DNA of 33,207 nucleotides from a virus: the IMG/VR virus record IMGVR_UViG_3300025736_002425, positions 1 to 33,207 of that record; one strand, written 5' to 3'. The position numbers and the translations under genes were made by a program. Below, piece by piece: positions 5,741 through 12,311 of the stretch (positions are counted from its first letter, which is position 1; every line of letters starts with the position of its first letter). The notes beneath the pieces were generated by a model. That model ran no database searches. It was not told the origin of the DNA and saw only the letters and a program-made list of their open reading frames with translations.

Positions 5741-5808
5741 AGATTGGGTACTGGGTACAGGCGAAACTCCAAACTTTGCCATGCAAGGTCCGACTCCTTG
5801 ACAATCTG
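5741..5808 (+). tRNA. Noncanonical tRNA-Trp(CCA)-like RNA with a compressed D arm
   Basis: AGATTG (5741-5746) pairs with CAATCT (5802-5807), followed by G (5808) in the discriminator position, as in bacterial tRNA-Trp. The T arm is a perfect 5-bp stem CAAGG/CCTTG with a 7-base loop TCCGACT, which departs from the usual TTC start. The anticodon loop is CTCCAAA (5767-5773), identical to that of E. coli tRNA-Trp, anticodon CCA. Its stem is G-C-G-A-A against T-T-T-G-C plus an A·C mismatch next to the loop. The D arm is only GTAC-TGG-GTAC (5748-5758), with a 3-base loop, far below normal size. The variable region is 3-5 bases. It could be a decayed tRNA, a compact functional tRNA, or a tRNA mimic. 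CCA is not encoded. Confidence 0.5.
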
Positions 5809-5810
5809 CA

Positions 5811-5839
5811 ATGCTGGAGAGGGGGTAAATCTCCAGCAT
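5811..5839 (+). other. Perfect 10-bp hairpin between the two tRNA-type genes
   Basis: ATGCTGGAGA (5811-5820) and TCTCCAGCAT (5830-5839) are exact inverted repeats around the 9-base loop GGGGGTAAA. No T-run follows, so it is not a standard terminator. It may be a processing signal for the tRNA transcript, a 3' stabiliser or a small structured RNA. Confidence 0.6.
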
Positions 5840-5866
5840 AAACTCACAAAATAAGCAGAGATGATA

Positions 5867-5872
5867 TATAAT
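5867..5872 (+). promoter_or_regulatory. -10 element before tRNA-Pro
   Basis: TATAAT at 5867-5872, 11 bases before the tRNA-Pro 5' end at 5884; the transcription start would be about 5879. No good -35 box is seen at the expected spacing. Confidence 0.45.
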
Positions 5873-5883
5873 AAAAACAATAA

Positions 5884-5956
5884 CAGAGATTGGCTCAACT
5901 GGCAGAGCGGGTGCTTTGGGAGCATCAGGTTGCAGGTTCGAATCCTGTATCTCTGA
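5884..5956 (+). tRNA. tRNA-Pro(UGG)
   Basis: The full cloverleaf is visible: acceptor CAGAGAT (5884-5890) with ATCTCTG (5949-5955); D stem GCTC/GAGC (5893-5896, 5905-5908) with a GG-containing loop; anticodon stem GGTGC/GCATC around the loop TTTGGGA (5915-5921), anticodon TGG at 5917-5919; variable AGGTT; T stem GCAGG/CCTGT with the loop TTCGAAT. The C1-G72 pair and A73 discriminator are bacterial tRNA-Pro identity elements, and G37 follows the anticodon as expected for proline. CCA is not encoded and would be added by host enzyme. It would read CCN codons, chiefly CCA, in this AT-rich phage. Confidence 0.95.
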
Positions 5957-5979
5957 CTTAGGTTAAGTTAAGGAAAATT

Positions 5980-6312
5980 ATGAGTAAAGCATGGAAAGAT
6001 TTAGAAAAAACAACCGCACTAGTACTAAGGGGTAGACGAATTATTCGCCAATCTTATAGTGAAGTTAATTGTGATGTTATATTGGAAGACTTTCCTTCTT
6101 TTAAGATTGATGCCAAGAGATATAAAAAGTTTAGAGTATTTTCTCTTTATGAAGAAGTCAAGAAAAAGTATTGTAAGCAACCCGATGATGAACCCATTCT
6201 CGTTTTAAGACAGCATAATAAAGTTACCAAATTGGCAGTAATTGATCTTAATCTTTTAGCTGATTTTTTAGATTATATTAGAGAAAAAGGAGGTCAAGAT
6301 GGGTTTAGTTGA
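5980..6312 (+). CDS. Second PD-(D/E)XK nuclease-like protein
   Basis: A 110-residue protein. The pattern WKDLEKTTALVLRGRRI, then SEVNCDVILEDF, then FKIDAKRYKKF matches small phage resolvase-like nucleases: an N-terminal helix, Asp in a DV dipeptide, and a D-x-K pair (IDAK). A strand pair (ILVLRQHNKVTKLAVIDL) and a C-terminal helix (LLADFLDYI) complete the fold. It resembles the nuclease gene at 2334 in motif order but not in detailed sequence, so this window carries two. The role in recombination or DNA processing is inferred. AAGGAAAATT precedes the ATG, and the next gene's start overlaps its 3' end by 14 bases, placing it at the head of the deazaguanine operon. Confidence 0.6.
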   Translation: MSKAWKDLEKTTALVLRGRRIIRQSYSEVNCDVILEDFPSFKIDAKRYKKFRVFSLYEEVKKKYCKQPDDEPILVLRQHNKVTKLAVIDLNLLADFLDYIREKGGQDGFS

Positions 6313-6802
6313 TTTAGGGTCCGTATTTCCTGTTGGAGATAAGGCCATGAAATATAGATATTTTTTAACTTCTGAGTTCAAGTTTGATGCGGCTCATCGT
6401 CTTTCTAACTACAAAGGAAAATGTAGCCAAATCCATGGACATACTTATCGAGTGATAATAACTATTGGATCATTCAAACTAAACCACTGGGGGGCAGTAA
6501 TGGATTTTGGTGATTTGAAAAAGATATTTAGAAATCATATTGATCAAAAGTATGATCACAAAACGATTCTTTGGGCAAAAGATAAAGACAACCAGACAAT
6601 CGCTAGCGCTATGGGTAAAGATTGGATCACATGGATGGATAACAACCCTACTGCTGAAAATATGGCAAGAGATATTTGGAATGATTTACTTCCTGTATTT
6701 AAACAATCTGCCCTTGAAGGAATAGAATTAGTCCAAGTTACTATTTACGAAACAGCAACAAACGCTGCAAGTTACCGAGAAGAAACATGGAAGAAAAAAT
6801 AG
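6299..6802 (+). CDS. queD: 6-carboxytetrahydropterin synthase
   Basis: A 167-residue QueD. It converts 7,8-dihydroneopterin triphosphate (made by FolE) to 6-carboxytetrahydropterin, the second step of preQ0 synthesis. Zinc ligands His33 (FDAAHRL), His46 and His48 (CSQIHGH) are present with the catalytic Cys42. MDFGDLK, the DHKTIL region with the Asp-His pair, NPTAEN and VTIYETATNAASY are all typical. The start at 6299 has a strong AAAGGAGGT site 4 bases upstream; a second in-frame ATG at 6347 would remove a 16-residue extension that is not part of the family core and is also possible. It overlaps queE by 16 bases. Confidence 0.95.
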   Translation: MGLVDLGSVFPVGDKAMKYRYFLTSEFKFDAAHRLSNYKGKCSQIHGHTYRVIITIGSFKLNHWGAVMDFGDLKKIFRNHIDQKYDHKTILWAKDKDNQTIASAMGKDWITWMDNNPTAENMARDIWNDLLPVFKQSALEGIELVQVTIYETATNAASYREETWKKK

Positions 6803-7545
6803 ATATGGCAATTAAACAAGATAGTTTACTGGTTAGTGGAGACAAGTGCTTTTTTTCTCTACAAGGAGAAGGTGATTCTATTGGTAGACCAGCAATATTT
6901 TTAAGACTTCATTTATGTAATCTTCAATGTTCCTTTTGTGATACTCCTTATACTTGGGACAGGAAAGATAAGAGATTTTTTACTGAACCTGAAAGATGGA
7001 GTATAAAAGAAACAGTAAAAAAGATAGAAAAATACCCTTGTAGTCGTTTGGTTATTACTGGAGGAGAACCTTTATTACAAAAAGGGGCTCTTATAAAACT
7101 AATTGATTTACTTTTTCCCAATCATACAACTTCTGCTTATCTAAGAGATTGGAAAATCGAAATTGAAACAAATGGAACATTACCTCCGCTTCGTTTTGAG
7201 AAACAACTTCGTAGAGATATTCAATACAACGTTTCTCCTAAACTAGAAAATTCAGGTAATCTCAAAATTTTAAGATATAGTCCTGGTGTTTTAAAAAGAT
7301 TTAACTCTCTTTCTCTTGCCACATTTAAATTTGTAGTCACCTGTAATAAAGATTTAGAGGAAATTGAGAAAATTGTTAAAGAATGTGGATTAGATAAAGA
7401 TAAGATAATTTTAATGCCTGAAGGTATCAAACAAGAAGACGTAGCTAGACATGGACGAGCAGTTGCTGAATTATGTAAAGAAAAAGGTTGGCGATTAATT
7501 CCCAGATTACATATCCTCCTATGGGGCAACAAAAGAGATAAATGA
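6787..7545 (+). CDS. queE: 7-carboxy-7-deazaguanine synthase (radical SAM)
   Basis: A 252-residue QueE, which rearranges 6-carboxytetrahydropterin to 7-carboxy-7-deazaguanine using S-adenosylmethionine and a 4Fe-4S cluster. The cluster motif is C44-x3-C48-x2-C51 (CNLQCSFCDTPYTW), preceded by FFSLQGEG and followed by TGGEP (SAM binding), IEIETNGT and YNVSPKLENSGN, all QueE landmarks. The end, GWRLIPRLHILLWGNKRDK, matches the family C-terminus. The start at 6787 overlaps queD; an in-frame ATG at 6805 is an alternative. The next gene begins in its stop (ATGA). Confidence 0.95.
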   Translation: MEEKIDMAIKQDSLLVSGDKCFFSLQGEGDSIGRPAIFLRLHLCNLQCSFCDTPYTWDRKDKRFFTEPERWSIKETVKKIEKYPCSRLVITGGEPLLQKGALIKLIDLLFPNHTTSAYLRDWKIEIETNGTLPPLRFEKQLRRDIQYNVSPKLENSGNLKILRYSPGVLKRFNSLSLATFKFVVTCNKDLEEIEKIVKECGLDKDKIILMPEGIKQEDVARHGRAVAELCKEKGWRLIPRLHILLWGNKRDK

Positions 7546-8375
7546 AAACAATAGCAATTATTGGACATACAGGAATGGTGGGGAAAAGAGTGTATGAGTG
7601 GTTTAAAAAAAGAATTTATCCTAAATATAAAGTAATGGGGTTATCTTTAGATAAACAAAGCTATAATTGGAAAGAAATTAACAGAGAAGCTGATTATATC
7701 TTTATAGCCGTACCAACACCTTTTGATTGGAGCAAGAAAGAATATAAAACGAATATTGTGGAAGAAGTATTAGATAAAATTGTTGGTAAAAAGAAAGTAA
7801 TTATTAAATCAACAATTGTCCCAGGAACAACTGATAAACTCCAAAAAAAACATCCTAAATTACTTCTTTTCTTTAATCCTGAATTTTTAAGTGAAAAAAC
7901 AGCAGAAGCAGATTTTGTTAGTCCAGATAGACAAATAATTGGTTATACAAACAAAAGCTATCCTCATGCCCAAGAAATCCTACATTTACTTCCTCAAAGT
8001 CCTTGTGATGTAATATGTGCGGCGAGTGAGGCTGAAATATCTAAATATGTCAACAATTTTCATGGTGCATTGATGGTCATGTTTGCCAACTTCTTTTACG
8101 ATATTTGTCAACCACTTAACGCTGATTTTGAAGTAGTTAAAGGTATCTCAATAGCTTCTAAGTGGGTTGGATCACCAATGGGCAGAATGTATTGGGACGT
8201 ATGGCATAAAGGTAAAAGAGGATATAGAGGAAGTTGTTTTCCAAAAGACATTAACAGTTTGATTAAGTGGTGTAAAGAAAATAAAATTAACACTGAGATA
8301 ATTGAAGCAACTAGAGAGGCCAATATTCGTATATTAAAAAGTCAAGACTTAACTGAAGAAGTCAAAAAAAAATGA
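7542..8375 (+). CDS. Short UDP-glucose/GDP-mannose 6-dehydrogenase-like protein
   Basis: A 277-residue protein with an N-terminal Rossmann fold (IAIIGHTGMVGKRV), the strand pair IFIAVPTPFD and IIKSTIVPGTT, and FNPEFLSEKTAEADF, all typical of nucleotide-sugar 6-dehydrogenases. The central helical region has the conserved SKYVNNFHGALMV (Lys/Asn) and the catalytic Cys in GYRGSCFPKD. Normal family members have about 400-450 residues; this one stops soon after the catalytic Cys and so lacks the C-terminal UDP-binding domain. It sits between queE and queC and is probably translated with them, yet has no known role in deazaguanine synthesis. It may serve the sugar module instead, or act on an unusual substrate. 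Confidence 0.82.
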   Translation: MKTIAIIGHTGMVGKRVYEWFKKRIYPKYKVMGLSLDKQSYNWKEINREADYIFIAVPTPFDWSKKEYKTNIVEEVLDKIVGKKKVIIKSTIVPGTTDKLQKKHPKLLLFFNPEFLSEKTAEADFVSPDRQIIGYTNKSYPHAQEILHLLPQSPCDVICAASEAEISKYVNNFHGALMVMFANFFYDICQPLNADFEVVKGISIASKWVGSPMGRMYWDVWHKGKRGYRGSCFPKDINSLIKWCKENKINTEIIEATREANIRILKSQDLTEEVKKK

Positions 8376-8524
8376 AAGATCTAATTCTATCAACATTAAC
8401 AGGCACAATTTGTGGGTTTATATTTGCTAAATTAAAATTACCCATACCCGCCCCTGGTGTACTAGCAGGAATCGCAGGTATTCTCGGTATATACTTAGGA
8501 TATAAATTATCAAGTTTACTTTAA
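8372..8524 (+). CDS. XapX-like (DUF1427) small membrane protein
   Basis: A 50-residue protein starting in the previous stop (ATGA). LILSTLTGTICGFIFAKLKLP, then PAPGVLAGIAGILGIYLGYKL, is a close match to the XapX domain pattern: two hydrophobic helices around a Pro-rich turn (LPIPAP) with Gly-rich second helix. XapX proteins occur near xanthosine phosphorylase and other genes in bacteria; their function is not established. Its place among purine-related genes (queC and a phosphoribosyltransferase follow) echoes that context, but a transport role is only inference. Confidence 0.72.
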   Translation: MKDLILSTLTGTICGFIFAKLKLPIPAPGVLAGIAGILGIYLGYKLSSLL

Positions 8525-8533
8525 GAAGAAAAT

Positions 8534-9202
8534 ATGAAAAAAGCAGTTATAGTGTTTTCAGGAGGAATGGATTCTACTACCGCACTTTACCAAGCAGTAG
8601 AAGATGGATACAAAGTATATGCGATCTCTTTTGATTATGGACAAAAGCATAAAAAAGAATTAGAACACGCAGAGAAAATTTGTTTGATAAAAAAAGTAGA
8701 TCACAAAATTGTTGATTTAACTAACATAACAAGTCTTATTAGCAATTCAGCTTTAACAAGTGATATAGAAGTACCTGAAGGGGACTACAAAGAAGATAAT
8801 ATGAAAATTACTGTTGTGCCCAATAGAAATATGATTATGGCCTCGATAGCAGTTGGATATGCAGTTAACATTAAAGCAGAGGCGGTCTACCTTGGAGTTC
8901 ATGGAGGAGATCATTTCGTATACCCTGATTGCCGTCCCCATTTTATAGAGGCGCTAAACCTTGTCAGTTACTTGGGTAATGAGGGGTTCTGTAAGAAAAG
9001 TTTTCGGATAATTACTCCTTTTATGTATGAAACGAAAAAAGACATAGTAAAAACAGGAGTGAAGCTGAATGTGCCTTATGAATTAACTTGGTCGTGCTAT
9101 AAGGGCGGAGAAAAACATTGTGGCAAATGTGGTACCTGTGTAGAAAGAAAAGAAGCCTTTACTTTAGCGAAAGTTAAAGATCCAACTAAATATGAAAACT
9201 GA
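8534..9202 (+). CDS. queC: 7-cyano-7-deazaguanine synthase
   Basis: A 222-residue QueC, which uses two ATP and ammonia to turn the 7-carboxyl group into the nitrile of preQ0. The PP-loop SGGMDS is at residues 9-14, followed by SFDYGQKH, VVPNRNMIMASIAVGYA, YLGVHGGDHFVYPDCRP, and the four-Cys zinc site near the C-terminus (SCYKGG...HCGKCGTCVER). Length and motifs are those of stand-alone QueC; no amidotransferase fusion of the kind used to make later deazaguanine derivatives is present. AAGAAGAAAAT precedes the ATG. It overlaps the next gene by 11 bases. Confidence 0.96.
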   Translation: MKKAVIVFSGGMDSTTALYQAVEDGYKVYAISFDYGQKHKKELEHAEKICLIKKVDHKIVDLTNITSLISNSALTSDIEVPEGDYKEDNMKITVVPNRNMIMASIAVGYAVNIKAEAVYLGVHGGDHFVYPDCRPHFIEALNLVSYLGNEGFCKKSFRIITPFMYETKKDIVKTGVKLNVPYELTWSCYKGGEKHCGKCGTCVERKEAFTLAKVKDPTKYEN

Positions 9203-9641
9203 AGAAATCAATTATAGTTGGAAGAATTTAATTAGAGATACAAAACTTTTGGCCGACTGGATTAAAGAATCAAAATATAACTTCGAAATACTTGTTGCCA
9301 TCACTAGAGGAGGATTATTTGTTTCTGGTATGTTGTCTCAATATTTGGATATTAAAGCCATTGAAACAATTTCCATACATTCTTATAACAACAAAAAACG
9401 ACATAAAATGGTTTTATTTAAAGGAATAGACAAAAAACTACCTTGTAACAAAAAAACCTTAATTTGTGACGACGTTATCGATACGGGCGAAACAATGAAT
9501 ATCACTAAAAGACTATTTCCTAATAGTAAAATAGCGGTATTACACTATAAATTAAAAAACAAGCCAATTATTAAACCAGATTATTACTGTCAAAATACTG
9601 ACAAGTGGATAGTCTATCCATGGGAGGTAAATGAAAAATGA
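9192..9641 (+). CDS. Purine-type phosphoribosyltransferase (Gpt-like)
   Basis: A 149-residue type I phosphoribosyltransferase. LVAITRGGLFVSGMLSQYL is the N-terminal pyrophosphate loop region, and TLICDDVIDTGETM is the PRPP-binding motif (DD-x-x-DTG-x-T). WIVYPWEV near the C-terminus resembles the purine-ring segment of xanthine-guanine enzymes. Such enzymes join guanine, xanthine or hypoxanthine to PRPP to give the nucleotide. It lies between queC and folE with overlapping ends. Inference: it could reclaim the guanine released when the DpdA-like enzyme swaps a base in DNA. The exact base is not determined by the sequence. Confidence 0.82.
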   Translation: MKTEEINYSWKNLIRDTKLLADWIKESKYNFEILVAITRGGLFVSGMLSQYLDIKAIETISIHSYNNKKRHKMVLFKGIDKKLPCNKKTLICDDVIDTGETMNITKRLFPNSKIAVLHYKLKNKPIIKPDYYCQNTDKWIVYPWEVNEK

Positions 9642-10234
9642 GTTTACAAAGCGGTTCAACAAAACCAGTTAGAAATAAAATTGATAGCAAAAAGCTTTAT
9701 AAAGCTGCAGAGCTATTATTAGATGCGATAGAAGGATCTAAAAGAAGGGAGGGAACAGAAAGAACTCCTGAACGAATAGCAAGAGATTGGCCAGAGTTAT
9801 TTGAGGGATATAACTATCGAGTAAAAGATGTTTTAAATCGAACTTTTGAAGCAGAAGATTGTGACGAAATGGTAATAATAAGTACTGATTTTACTAGTAC
9901 CTGTGAACACCACATACTTCCATTCAGAGGGAAGGCGTGGATCGGATACATTCCAATTGATCGTATTGTCGGATTAGATAAATTAATTAAACTTGTTTGG
10001 ATGTTTTCTAAAAGACTTCAAAACCAAGAAAGAATTACTACTCAAGTGGCAAAAGCGATAAATGACACGCTAAACCCACTGGGAGTAATGGTTGTTTTAA
10101 AAGCCAGTCATGACTGCGTTTCTTTGAGGGGAACAAAATCAATTAATAGTATTACTACAACTTCTGCTTGTTTGGGAGTATTTAGAGATAAAATTGAAGT
10201 AAGAAGCGAGTTTTTAAACCTTATTAATAAATGA
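9638..10234 (+). CDS. folE: GTP cyclohydrolase I
   Basis: A 198-residue FolE, which opens GTP and forms 7,8-dihydroneopterin triphosphate, the entry step for preQ0 (and folate). TSTCEHHILPFRGKAWIGYIP holds the zinc ligand Cys89 and the His91/His92 pair; the second zinc Cys lies in SHDCVSLRGTK, where most relatives have HMCMxMRG. RTPERIARDW and GLDKLIKLVWMFSKRLQNQERIT are standard family blocks. The ATG overlaps the phosphoribosyltransferase stop (ATGA-type). It is encoded last among the four preQ0 genes although it acts first. Confidence 0.96.
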   Translation: MSLQSGSTKPVRNKIDSKKLYKAAELLLDAIEGSKRREGTERTPERIARDWPELFEGYNYRVKDVLNRTFEAEDCDEMVIISTDFTSTCEHHILPFRGKAWIGYIPIDRIVGLDKLIKLVWMFSKRLQNQERITTQVAKAINDTLNPLGVMVVLKASHDCVSLRGTKSINSITTTSACLGVFRDKIEVRSEFLNLINK

Positions 10235-11040
10235 GGCTATACTTTGCAGGATACAGTGCTTATCATAGAGAAGCTAAAAAGGCGGGTTTAGAAAGTATAT
10301 TAGAGTCTTATTTAACGTTCAGAAATAAAGGGAAAGGGGGATTTGTTCAATGGCATAAAGACAGGGGCTTGTTAAATAAAAATATCTTTTTAGATTCAGG
10401 TGCTTTTTCTGCTTGGACTAGGAACATAACTATTGACATAGATAAATATGCCGATTTTGTAAAAAAACACCTTCCTTATTTAAAGGTTTATGCGAATCTT
10501 GACGTTATTGGTGACGCTAAAGCTACAGAAAAAAATCAAAGATACTTAGAAAGCAAGGGATTAAAACCTCTCGCCACTTTTCATATCGGTTCTCCTTATA
10601 AGAAATTAGAGCAGATGGTTAAAGAGTATGACTACATAGCCTTAGGAGGATTAGTTGGTGTTCCTCGTCCCCGCAGAATAAAACATTTAGATAAGTGTTT
10701 TCGGATTATTAGATTAAAAAGCAAGATTCACGGTTTTGGTGTCGGAGATTTCCAATTACTATTAAGATATCCTTTTTATTCAGTTGATAACACTAATTGG
10801 ATACTTGGTGGTCGGATAGGAGCGGTTTATAACTTTGATAAAAAAAGATTAAAACTACAGAGCACATGGTATAAAGACAAACGAATCCTTGATAGAATAA
10901 AAAAAGCAGGAGTTTATAAATTTTTCGATGAAAAAAGCAAGGCTCATAGAAATCGTACTTTAGAAAATGCGATGGTATTTAAAGAAGTAGAAGCCTTTGT
11001 TACCCGTGTATGGGAAAAACGAGGAGTTAAATATGACTAA
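10231..11040 (+). CDS. dpdA: DpdA-like DNA deazaguanine transglycosylase
   Basis: A 269-residue protein resembling phage DpdA, a relative of tRNA-guanine transglycosylase that exchanges guanine in DNA for a 7-deazaguanine base. LDSGAFSAW (Asp55) parallels the substrate-binding DSGGFQ of the tRNA enzymes, YIALGGLVG (135-143) parallels their GG-x-x-G segment, and YPFYSVDNTNW (Asp186) has the position and context of the nucleophilic Asp. HGFGVGDFQLLLRYPFYSVD is a DpdA-type signature. The Cys-rich zinc site of tRNA transglycosylases is absent, as in phage DpdA. Its ATG overlaps the folE stop, completing a preQ0-to-DNA operon. Assignment is from motifs; sequence specificity is unknown. Confidence 0.85.
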   Translation: MRLYFAGYSAYHREAKKAGLESILESYLTFRNKGKGGFVQWHKDRGLLNKNIFLDSGAFSAWTRNITIDIDKYADFVKKHLPYLKVYANLDVIGDAKATEKNQRYLESKGLKPLATFHIGSPYKKLEQMVKEYDYIALGGLVGVPRPRRIKHLDKCFRIIRLKSKIHGFGVGDFQLLLRYPFYSVDNTNWILGGRIGAVYNFDKKRLKLQSTWYKDKRILDRIKKAGVYKFFDEKSKAHRNRTLENAMVFKEVEAFVTRVWEKRGVKYD

Positions 11041-11671
11041 ATATAAACACGAAGTCAAACTTATTAAAATAGAGGAAATTAGAAAGAATAATTATAATCC
11101 TAATGTTGTTCCAGAAGAAATTCTAGAGCAATTAATAAAAAAGATTAAGGAAGAAGGATTTTTACAACCAATTTTGCTAAGAAGAATTAAGCCCAAAGGT
11201 AAGATTAAATATGAAATTATTGACGGTGAACATAGATTTATTGCAGGAATAAAAACTAACTATACAGAACTACCTTCGATTATTGTCGATAAAAATCTTC
11301 CTGATGCTATGATTTCTACAATCAATATGAATAAACTTAGAGGCGAATTTGACACTTTAAAATTGGCAGAAGTTATTCATACGCTTCATAAAACCTATTC
11401 TATGGAAGAATTAGAAGATAAATTAGGTTATACCCAAGACCAAATGGAGGGAATGAAAGATCTATTAGATTATGATTTTGATGCTTTTGACGATGAAGGA
11501 GTTAGTTTAAATGAAACAGAGAGCCAAGAATATGAATTTAAAATCATACTAACGGGGAAACAAAACAAAATTGTTAATAGTGCAATTGAGGCAACAGGAA
11601 AAGAAGACATCCCCAAAGCACTGGTTACTATTTGTTTAGAGTATTTAACAAAACATGGCAAAACAAAGTAA
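11033..11671 (+). CDS. ParB/Srx-domain protein
   Basis: A 212-residue protein from the ATG that overlaps the dpdA stop region; an upstream in-frame start at 10997 would lie inside dpdA. Residues 1-100 form a ParB-like N-terminal domain: VKLIKIEEIRKNNYNPN, LIKKIKEEGFLQPILLRR, and YEIIDGEHRFIAG, the nucleotide-binding GE(H)R box. A helical part follows (LAEVIHTLHKTYSMEELEDK with an HTH-like LGYTQDQMEGM). Phage ParB-like proteins beside terminase genes act as DNA-binding regulators, nucleases or CTP-dependent clamps; which applies here is unknown. It may help select the packaging site, given that terS follows directly. Confidence 0.82.
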   Translation: MTKYKHEVKLIKIEEIRKNNYNPNVVPEEILEQLIKKIKEEGFLQPILLRRIKPKGKIKYEIIDGEHRFIAGIKTNYTELPSIIVDKNLPDAMISTINMNKLRGEFDTLKLAEVIHTLHKTYSMEELEDKLGYTQDQMEGMKDLLDYDFDAFDDEGVSLNETESQEYEFKIILTGKQNKIVNSAIEATGKEDIPKALVTICLEYLTKHGKTK

Positions 11672-12311
11672 AATCTTGCCATTACCGAAAGAAATAATAG
11701 CAGAAGCTCAAAATGTTGATCCTGATAATGTCAACAAAATGGCTTTACGTAGAAGCAAGGTCAGAGAACTTATGAGAATGGGATATGGGCCTTATCAAAT
11801 GGCTCGTATTTTAGAAAAAGGAATTAAAGTTGGCAAAAATCAAATTGTTGAAGTTCCAGTATCTCCACAGGTAGTTGCAAATGATATAGAATATATTAGA
11901 CAAGATGAATTAGCTCAAGATATCGATTTCAACGAAAAAAGAGCAGAAATTAAAGATAAGCTCGATTTTCTGTATCAGAGAGCGGTACAAGAATATTTAA
12001 ACGCCAAAGGGTCAACCAGAGCTACTTTTATGAACACTGCTCTGTCGGTTTTAAATAAGATAATGGATATTGAAGGTATTAAGTCATCTGATAATTTAAA
12101 TATTAATTTAAACGCAGAAGCTAAAATAGCAAAATTCTCTGTAGAAATGCAGAAGTTAAACGAAAATGACAAATCTATTATTCTCGCCGCAATTCACAAA
12201 GTTCGTAAACAACGCAAGTCTGGAGGAACTGGAAACACTGGAATTCCTGACAAACAATCCAGAGTACCAATACAAACCAGTAACAATGAAGGAGTTTCTA
12301 GAAAACCCTAA
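11655..12311 (+). CDS. Terminase small subunit-like protein
   Basis: A 218-residue protein immediately before the large terminase, overlapping the ParB-like gene by 17 bases. Residues 28-60 (MALRRSKVRELMRMGYGPYQMARILEKG) look like a helix-turn-helix DNA-binding region, followed by a strand segment and long helices (NEKRAEIKDKLDFLYQRAVQEYL; FMNTALSVLNKIMDIEGI) suited to oligomerisation, and a Lys/Arg/Gly-rich disordered tail (KVRKQRKSGGTGNTGIPDK). Position, size and layout fit small terminases, which recognise pac or cos DNA; direct family signatures are weak. The last 146 bases are also read in another frame as the start of terL. Confidence 0.7.
   Translation: MAKQSKILPLPKEIIAEAQNVDPDNVNKMALRRSKVRELMRMGYGPYQMARILEKGIKVGKNQIVEVPVSPQVVANDIEYIRQDELAQDIDFNEKRAEIKDKLDFLYQRAVQEYLNAKGSTRATFMNTALSVLNKIMDIEGIKSSDNLNINLNAEAKIAKFSVEMQKLNENDKSIILAAIHKVRKQRKSGGTGNTGIPDKQSRVPIQTSNNEGVSRKP

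Noticed and set aside
5741-5808. The tRNA-like RNA as a stop-codon suppressor
   Set aside because: Its anticodon is CCA, which reads UGG; TGA and TAA are used as normal stops throughout the window, so no recoding is indicated.
6540-6725. A 61-residue ORF inside queD in another frame
   Set aside because: It is wholly contained in queD, which has all its catalytic residues, and has no start signal.
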